A stretch of DNA of 64,000 nucleotides from Deltaproteobacteria bacterium (lineage in GTDB: Bacteria > Myxococcota_A > UBA9042 > DTJE01), in the NCBI GenBank assembly GCA_029547805.1, contig JAKPOP010000003.1, positions 310,001 to 374,000 of the forward strand. The letters run 5' to 3'. This document shows, piece after piece, positions 59,196 to 64,000 of the stretch. How positions within the stretch are numbered: the first letter of the stretch is position 1; each line of letters opens with the position of its first letter. Under the pieces are notes generated by a model. That model was not told where the DNA came from. It ran no database searches and saw only the letters and a program-made list of their open reading frames with translations. Position numbers and translations under genes: made by a program.

Positions 59196-60287
59196 TCAAT
59201 CCTCGCCCTGTCCCGCGCCCCGAGCCAGGGCCTGGGCGGCGAAGGAGGCCTGGAGGGCGGCGATCATCTCGTCCAGCTCCCCCTCCATGACCCGGTCCAG
59301 TTTGTAGAGCGTCAGGCCAATCCGGTGATCCGTGAGGCGATTCTGGGGAAAGTTGTAGGTCCGGATGCGCTCGCTGCGGTCCCCGGTGCCCACCATCGAA
59401 CGGCGGGCATCCTGTTCCTTCTTCTCCTGCTCCTGCCGGGCCAGGTCTGCCAGGCGCGTCTTCAGGACCCGGATCGCCTTGGATCGGTTCTTCTGCTGGC
59501 TCCGCTCGTCCTGGCACACCACGACGATCCCCGTGGGCAGGTGGGTCAGGCGCACCGCCGAGTCGGTCTTGTTCACATGCTGCCCCCCGGCCCCCCCGGC
59601 CCGGAAGAGGTCGATCCGCAGGTCCGACTCGTCCACCCGGACGTCCAGGTCCTCGGCCTCCGGGAGCACGGCCACCGTCACCGCCGAGGTGTGGATGCGC
59701 CCCTGGGCCTCGGTGGCCGGGACGCGCTGCACCCGGTGCACCCCCCCCTCGTACTTCAGGGCGCTGTAGACCCGGTGCCCCCGGATCATCGCCACGACCT
59801 CCTTGAGCCCCCCCAGTTCGGTGTCGTTCTGCTCCACCACCTCGACCTGCCACCGCTTCGCCTCGGCGTACCGGACGTACATCCGGAACAGGTCCGCCGC
59901 GAAGAGGGCCGCCTCCTCGCCGCCGGTCCCCGCCCGGATCTCCAGCACCACGTCGCGCCGGTCCAGGGGGTCCTCGGGAACCAGCAACTCGAAGAGCCGC
60001 TTCTCGACCTCGGCCATCCGGGCCCGGATGCGTTCGATTTCCTCCTGGGCCAGGTCCCGGAGGTCCGCGTCGTGGCGCACCAGTTCCTCGTTTTCCGCCA
60101 GGGCCTTCTGCAACCCCACGTATTCCCGGTAGACCTGGACTCGCTCCTCCAGGTCCGAGCGCTCCTGGGAGACCTCCCTCAGGCGATCCGGTTTCAGGTA
60201 GACCTCCGGGCGGCCCATCTCCTCCTCGAGGTGGCGATACCGCTCCTCGACCACCTGGAGCCGCCGAAGGGCGTCCGAGATCTCCAT
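59196..60287 (-). CDS. prfA: Peptide chain release factor 1
   Basis: A 363-residue RF1 that terminates translation at UAA and UAG. The codon-reading tripeptide is Pro-Ala-Thr in [17 protein letters not shown] (RF2 has Ser-Pro-Phe), and the catalytic GGQ lies in [20 protein letters not shown]. Length is normal. The ATG overlaps the stop of the DUF1385 gene in TGATG (one shared base), so translation is coupled. No prmC follows; the next gene downstream is recN after about 250 bases. Confidence 0.97.
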   Translation of the reverse strand: MEISDALRRLQVVEERYRHLEEEMGRPEVYLKPDRLREVSQERSDLEERVQVYREYVGLQKALAENEELVRHDADLRDLAQEEIERIRARMAEVEKRLFELLVPEDPLDRRDVVLEIRAGTGGEEAALFAADLFRMYVRYAEAKRWQVEVVEQNDTELGGLKEVVAMIRGHRVYSALKYEGGVHRVQRVPATEAQGRIHTSAVTVAVLPEAEDLDVRVDESDLRIDLFRAGGAGGQHVNKTDSAVRLTHLPTGIVVVCQDERSQQKNRSKAIRVLKTRLADLARQEQEKKEQDARRSMVGTGDRSERIRTYNFPQNRLTDHRIGLTLYKLDRVMEGELDEMIAALQASFAAQALARGAGQGED

Positions 60288-61375
60288 CAGGACTCCCCCT
60301 GGAATGACGCGATCCAGTGATCGAAGTCCCCGTAGTCCGCAAAGGCGCGAATCGCCTCCTCCCCCGTTCCGAAGGCCATGGGCTGCAACGCGGACCGCAG
60401 GGCCACGAGGGCCACCTCCTGCTGGTCCAGGGCCGGGGGCTTCGTCGTGATGCGCTGCACGAAGACTCCGGGGCCCGACACGATGCGCCCGAAGACCCCG
60501 TTGCGCTGCCGCCAGGCCCAGCGAATCACCTCGTAGGACAGCGCCGCGATGGGGATCACCATGGGCACCTTGATGGCGACGTAGATCGCCTGGTTCCAGG
60601 CCACCGATTCGGACAGGGAGGGCAGGAGGGGGAACAGGGCCGTGAAAACGAGGATGCTGACGGCGATCACCGTGACGATGAAGGCCGTTCCGCAGCGCTC
60701 GTGGGCGGTGGGGAACTGCCCCAGGGACTCGGGAGTCAAGGGGCGCCCCTCCTCGAAGGCATGGACCGCCTGATGCTCCGCGCCGTGGTACTGGAAGACG
60801 CGCCGCATCTCGGGCAAGCGTCCCGTCAGCCAGACGAAGGCCAGGAACAGTCCAAACTTCAACAGGCCGTCCACCAGGTGAAAGGACCAGGCACGACCCC
60901 CGCTGAGGGCCTCGCTGCCCAGCAGCCGCCCCAGTCCCCAGGTCAGGCCGTGGGGCAGCACCGCGAAGAGCACCAGGGCAAACAGGATGCTGGTGGCCAT
61001 CGAGGCCGCCAGGGCGAAGGGCCCGGCCTTCTTCCGGTCCTCCTCGGGCATCGCCTGGTCCGCCGAAAAGGACAGGGCCGACATCCCGTCGGAGAGCGTC
61101 TCCCACAGCACCGCCGCCCCCCGGATGCCCGGCTTCCCGACCCAGGGCCGCCTGTCCGCGAGCCGGGACGCCCTTCGCACCCGCACCACCAGGGACCCGT
61201 CGGGGCGCCGGACCGCCACGCTGGTCGCCCCGGGGGCCCGCATCATGACCCCTTCCACGACGGCCTGACCACCGACCGAGACCGGCTGTGAGGCAGGATT
61301 CGCGGGACGGCCCAGGGCAGCGGTGCAGCCCTGCCCGAGGCAGGCCGGACCGCGACGGGACGCGATGCCCAGCAC
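60287..61375 (-). CDS. DUF1385 (YqhQ-like) membrane protein
   Basis: About 362 residues with five or so hydrophobic segments. The DUF1385 signature is clear: [15 protein letters not shown] near the N-terminus, [15 protein letters not shown], and [16 protein letters not shown]. The function is unknown; the conserved His/Glu/Cys residues suggest metal binding. The GTG start at 61375 lies just after the rpmE stop, and its stop overlaps the prfA start. The rpmE-DUF1385-prfA order is conserved in many bacteria, supporting a translation-linked expression unit. Residues before VGGQ (about 33) may be non-native if a later start is used. Confidence 0.9.
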   Translation of the reverse strand: MLGIASRRGPACLGQGCTAALGRPANPASQPVSVGGQAVVEGVMMRAPGATSVAVRRPDGSLVVRVRRASRLADRRPWVGKPGIRGAAVLWETLSDGMSALSFSADQAMPEEDRKKAGPFALAASMATSILFALVLFAVLPHGLTWGLGRLLGSEALSGGRAWSFHLVDGLLKFGLFLAFVWLTGRLPEMRRVFQYHGAEHQAVHAFEEGRPLTPESLGQFPTAHERCGTAFIVTVIAVSILVFTALFPLLPSLSESVAWNQAIYVAIKVPMVIPIAALSYEVIRWAWRQRNGVFGRIVSGPGVFVQRITTKPPALDQQEVALVALRSALQPMAFGTGEEAIRAFADYGDFDHWIASFQGES

Positions 61376-61379
61376 GCTG

Positions 61380-61598
61380 CTAGTTCCCCCGGATCACCGT
61401 GCGGCCCGCGTACTTCCGGTTGAACCGGTCCACGCGGCCCTCGGTGTCCACGATCTTCTGCTTGCCCGTAAAGAAGGGGTGGCAGGCCGAGCAGATTTCC
61501 ACGGTGTAGTCCCCGCGGGTCGACGAGGTCTCGATGACGTTGCCGCAGGCGCAGACGATCTTCGCGGGAACGTACTTCGGATGGATGTCCTTCTTCAT
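61380..61598 (-). CDS. rpmE: 50S ribosomal protein L31, zinc-binding (C+) form
   Basis: 72 residues. The Cys ligands CACG (16, 18) and CSAC (37, 40) mark the zinc-containing C+ paralogue, as opposed to the zinc-free YkgM type. It sits first in the operon rpmE-DUF1385-prfA behind a strong promoter at 61643-61671. Confidence 0.97.
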   Translation of the reverse strand: MKKDIHPKYVPAKIVCACGNVIETSSTRGDYTVEICSACHPFFTGKQKIVDTEGRVDRFNRKYAGRTVIRGN

Positions 61599-61642
61599 GG
61601 CGTCCTCCAGTACTCGGTCGGCATTCCCGACCGGGGCGCCGT

Positions 61643-61671
61643 ATTGTAGGCGCCGTCCCTTGCCCCGTCAA
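61643..61671 (-). promoter_or_regulatory. Sigma70-type promoter of the rpmE operon
   Basis: Minus-strand -35 TTGACG (61671-61666), a 17-base spacer, and -10 TACAAT (61648-61643), 44 bases before the rpmE start. Near-consensus and ideally spaced. Confidence 0.78.
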
Positions 61672-61807
61672 CCATGGTCCCAACGGACGGTCCTGGCTCC
61701 CGAACGCGACGGGGGACCCGAGGCCGCCGACCGGCAGGGTCCAGCAAAACCATCGTCAAAACGTCGGGTTGGTGCCGGCAATTCGGTGACCGTCCCTCAT
61801 TTTGATC

Positions 61808-61824
61808 TTGCGTCCGGGACGCAA
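61808..61824. promoter_or_regulatory. 17-bp perfect palindrome upstream of the malic enzyme gene
   Basis: TTGCGTCC-G-GGACGCAA: eight-base arms around one central base, 52 bases before the ATG at 61877, flanked by AT-rich sequence (CATTTTGATC and GGGAAATAAC). The size and symmetry fit a dimeric transcription-factor operator. No clear sigma70 promoter is seen around it. Confidence 0.55.
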
Positions 61825-61876
61825 CGGGGAAATAACAGCCGCAGGAACCGGGCAGCACCCGCCAGAGGAGGTCCCG

Positions 61877-63601
61877 ATGAAGTGCTTTTCCTTCCAGGTC
61901 GATCCGGTCACGGGAGAGGAGTTCTACGAGGTCCAGATCACCGGCCAGGCCCTGTTGAACCACCCGATCCTGAACAAGGGCCACGCCTTCTCCCGGGAGG
62001 AGCGCCACCTCCTGGGCCTCGATGGGCTCCTGGCCAACCGGGTGGCCACCCTGGAGTCCCAGACCCAGGTGAACTACGAGCACTACCAGCGTAAGACCGA
62101 GGACCTGGAGCGCTACATCTACCTGATGGAACTCCAGAACCGCAACGAGACCCTCTACTACGCCCTGCTGCTTCGGCATCTGGAGGAGATGATCCCCATC
62201 GTCTATACCCCCACCGTGGGCCAGGCCTGCCAGCAGATGAGCCACATCCAGCGCCGCGCCCGGGGCATCTACATCCACCCGGACAACCTCGCCTACGTGG
62301 ACCAGATCTTCGACCAGGTGCCCAACCCCGACGTCCGCCTGCTGGTCGCCACCGACGGCGAGCGGATCCTGGGTCTCGGGGACCTGGGGGCCGACGGGAT
62401 GGGCATCAGCATCGGCAAGGTCACCCTCTACGTCGCCGCCGGCTGCCTCCACCCGGCCTGCTGCCTGCCGGTCTGCCTCGACGTGGGGACCAACAACGAG
62501 AGACTGCTCAACGACCCCTACTACACCGGCTGGCGCCACCCCCGGCTGACCGGGAGCGACTACGACCAGTTCGTGGAGCGGTTCGTCGTCGCCGTGAAGC
62601 GGGCCTTCCCCCGGGCCCTGCTCCAGTGGGAGGACTTCGCCAAGCACCACGCCTTCGACCTCCTGACGCGCTACCGGGACCGCATCCTCTCCTTCAACGA
62701 CGACATCCAGGGCACCGGGGCGACGGCCCTGGCGGCGCTGGTCTCCGCCGCCCGCATCCGGGGCCGGAAGATGCGTGACATGACCTACGTGATGACCGGC
62801 TTCGGGGAGGCGGGGCGGGGGATCGCCGACAACATCCGCACCGCAATGGAGGTCGAGGGCCTCACCGAGGCCGAGGCCCGGGCCCGGATTTTCCCGGTGG
62901 ACCAGCAGGGGCTCCTGTTCCTGGACGACCCCCGGCTGGAGCCCCAGCAGCGCCCCTATGCCCGGGACCGGGCGACCGTGGCCGGGTGGGTCCTGGAGAA
63001 TCCCGACCGGGTCACCCTGCTGGACGTCGTCCGCAACGTCCACCCGGATGTCCTGATCGGGGTCACGGCCCGCCGAGGGCTCTTCGACCAGGCGATCCTC
63101 TCGGAGATGGCCGCGGGCTGCGACCGTCCGACCATCCTGGCCCTCTCGAACCCGACCTCCAAGGTGGAGTGCACCCCCGAGGAGGTGGTCCAGGCCACCG
63201 GAGGGCGCTTCCTGATGGCCACCGGCAGCCCGTTCCCCCCGGTGTCGGTCGGGGACCACACCCAGGCCATCGCCCAGTGCAACAACCTCTTCATCTTCCC
63301 GGGAGTGGGCCTCGGGGCCATCATCTCCGAGAGCCCCAGGGTCACCGACCGGATGTTCACCGCCGGGTCCCACGCCCTGGCGGACCTCGTGACCGCCGAG
63401 GACCGGGCGGAGGGCCGCCTGCTGCCCAGGATGTCCGACATCCGGGAGGTCTCGGCCCGGGTCGCCCTGGCCGTGGCCCGGGAGGCCCGGGACTCGGGAC
63501 TCGGGCGCATCCTGGACGATGAGGGCCTCGATCGCCTGGTGCGCCGGGCCCAGTGGACCCCCCACTACGTCCCCTACCGCAAGGCCCCCTGCCCTCGCTG
63601 A
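61877..63601 (+). CDS. NAD(P)-dependent malic enzyme (oxaloacetate-decarboxylating)
   Basis: A 574-residue enzyme of the long (MaeA/eukaryote-like) class converting malate to pyruvate, CO2 and NAD(P)H. Marks: EEMIPIVYTPTVGQACQQ (active-site Tyr), ATDGERILGLGDLGADGMGI, FEDF-like QWEDFAKHHAFDLL with the metal site FNDDIQGTGA, and the Rossmann loop MTGFGEAGRGIADNI, where Phe replaces the usual Ala of GAGEAG. ALSNPTSKVECTPEE is also typical. The ATG at 61877 follows AGAGGAGG. It links C4 acids to pyruvate and may be controlled through the 61808-61824 palindrome. Confidence 0.93.
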   Translation: MKCFSFQVDPVTGEEFYEVQITGQALLNHPILNKGHAFSREERHLLGLDGLLANRVATLESQTQVNYEHYQRKTEDLERYIYLMELQNRNETLYYALLLRHLEEMIPIVYTPTVGQACQQMSHIQRRARGIYIHPDNLAYVDQIFDQVPNPDVRLLVATDGERILGLGDLGADGMGISIGKVTLYVAAGCLHPACCLPVCLDVGTNNERLLNDPYYTGWRHPRLTGSDYDQFVERFVVAVKRAFPRALLQWEDFAKHHAFDLLTRYRDRILSFNDDIQGTGATALAALVSAARIRGRKMRDMTYVMTGFGEAGRGIADNIRTAMEVEGLTEAEARARIFPVDQQGLLFLDDPRLEPQQRPYARDRATVAGWVLENPDRVTLLDVVRNVHPDVLIGVTARRGLFDQAILSEMAAGCDRPTILALSNPTSKVECTPEEVVQATGGRFLMATGSPFPPVSVGDHTQAIAQCNNLFIFPGVGLGAIISESPRVTDRMFTAGSHALADLVTAEDRAEGRLLPRMSDIREVSARVALAVAREARDSGLGRILDDEGLDRLVRRAQWTPHYVPYRKAPCPR

Positions 63602-63743
63602 GCCCCCGGTCCCAGCCGCGCCCCCACGACCGCCTCCTCCGAAACACGATCGTGGCTACGGAGTCGTGAGCCTTGGCGATGATCTGGCGAACCGATAACG
63701 GAGGAAAGGCAGAGGAGGCAGGTCGGCAGGCGGGAGGATCGGC
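63602..63743. other. Convergent intergenic gap with a 10-bp palindrome
   Basis: The gap holds CACGATCGTG (63645-63654), a perfect 10-base palindrome, and the imperfect outer arms CACGAC / GTCGTG. No T-run or gene is seen. Confidence 0.3.
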
Positions 63744-64000
63744 CTAGAAGATCATGTCCAGGGCGCTGCGGTCCTGGGTCTTCATGGCCTCGATGCGGCC
63801 CTTGCCCTGGGGCAGCACGTAGTTGCAGAAGAACTGCGTGGTCAGGACCTTCCCGTAGTAGAACTTGGCCTCCAGGTTGTCCTGGCACAGTTTCCGCTTG
63901 TCGGTCACGCTGGTGGCGCCGTTCTGGGCGTAGATCTGGTTCAGGGCCGCCTCGGCCACCAGGGCCTGCTGGCAGAGCCCCCAGGCCACGATCAGGTCAC
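63744..64000 (-). CDS. Acyl-CoA dehydrogenase, C-terminal end only
   Basis: The reading frame is open to the window edge; the stop TAG is at 63746-63744. The roughly 85 visible residues (LEAKFYYGKVLTTQFFCNYV and the tail EAMKTQDRSALDMIF) match the extra C-terminal helical domain of long-form acyl-CoA dehydrogenases, where the tail typically ends in DMSALDIP-type sequence. The catalytic part lies outside the window, so substrate chain length is unknown. Confidence 0.75.
   Translation of the reverse strand, partial: DLIVAWGLCQQALVAEAALNQIYAQNGATSVTDKRKLCQDNLEAKFYYGKVLTTQFFCNYVLPQGKGRIEAMKTQDRSALDMIF

Overview
The window is a single high-GC (about 70 % by eye), gene-dense bacterial chromosome segment with 33 protein genes and one tRNA; no gap between genes exceeds about 300 bases. 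The mix suggests a Gram-negative, deltaproteobacterial-type organism, most likely Myxococcota or a close relative. The reasons are an outer-membrane porin, nine predicted lipoproteins or signal-peptide proteins carrying very large Cys-rich repeat arrays (Dictyostelium-type CTDC, thrombospondin type 3, MopE, FG-GAP), a bacterial SMUG1, and strong G/C third-position bias. This is inference; no taxonomic marker here is decisive.

Layout. 1-1076: end of a membrane pyrophosphatase. 1139-10020: a signalling and transport module with a degenerate DUF294 nucleotidyltransferase-like protein, a DnaQ-type exonuclease, a membrane sensor (Cache-PAS-PAS-CBS-nucleotidyltransferase), a DUF485 subunit, an ActP-like sodium:solute symporter and an OprO/P-like porin. 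The last three follow a good sigma70-type promoter at 6447-6476. 10231-12806: two overlapping cation/proton antiporters. 12827-32423: mainly secreted or surface lipoproteins, namely an endonuclease/exonuclease/phosphatase fusion, an SGNH hydrolase on a Cys-rich stalk, a thrombospondin-repeat protein, a GH3 hexosaminidase-like enzyme, a 1959-residue CTDC-repeat protein and a GH31 glycosidase, with a SMUG1 uracil-DNA glycosylase among them. 32662-41252: a DMT transporter, an LsrG-like monooxygenase with an iron alcohol dehydrogenase, a POT peptide transporter, a GT2 glycosyltransferase, a LamG/FG-GAP lipoprotein, tRNA-Leu(CAA) and a nitronate monooxygenase. 41504-43645: a compositionally different STAND-type ATPase that looks acquired. 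43774-51559: formate-THF ligase, aminopeptidase P, a GH84 lipoprotein, GlgC and a PIG-L deacetylase. 51576-57080: an 1834-residue MopE-repeat lipoprotein. 57283-64000: recN, the prfA-DUF1385-rpmE operon, a malic enzyme and the C-terminus of an acyl-CoA dehydrogenase.

How it fits together. The 1139-10020 module reads as sensing of a small carboxylate (Cache domain) feeding a predicted nucleotidyltransferase/CBS signalling device next to a carboxylate symporter and porin. The GH3, GH31 and GH84 lipoproteins plus the oligopeptide transporter suggest scavenging of amino sugars, glucans and peptides at the cell surface. GlgC points to glycogen storage, and the pyrophosphatase and paired antiporters to ion-gradient energetics. 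The most unusual content is the surface proteome: modular lipoproteins sharing a lipobox followed by an Asp-Pro-Gly-rich linker, and several unusual domain fusions or insertions.
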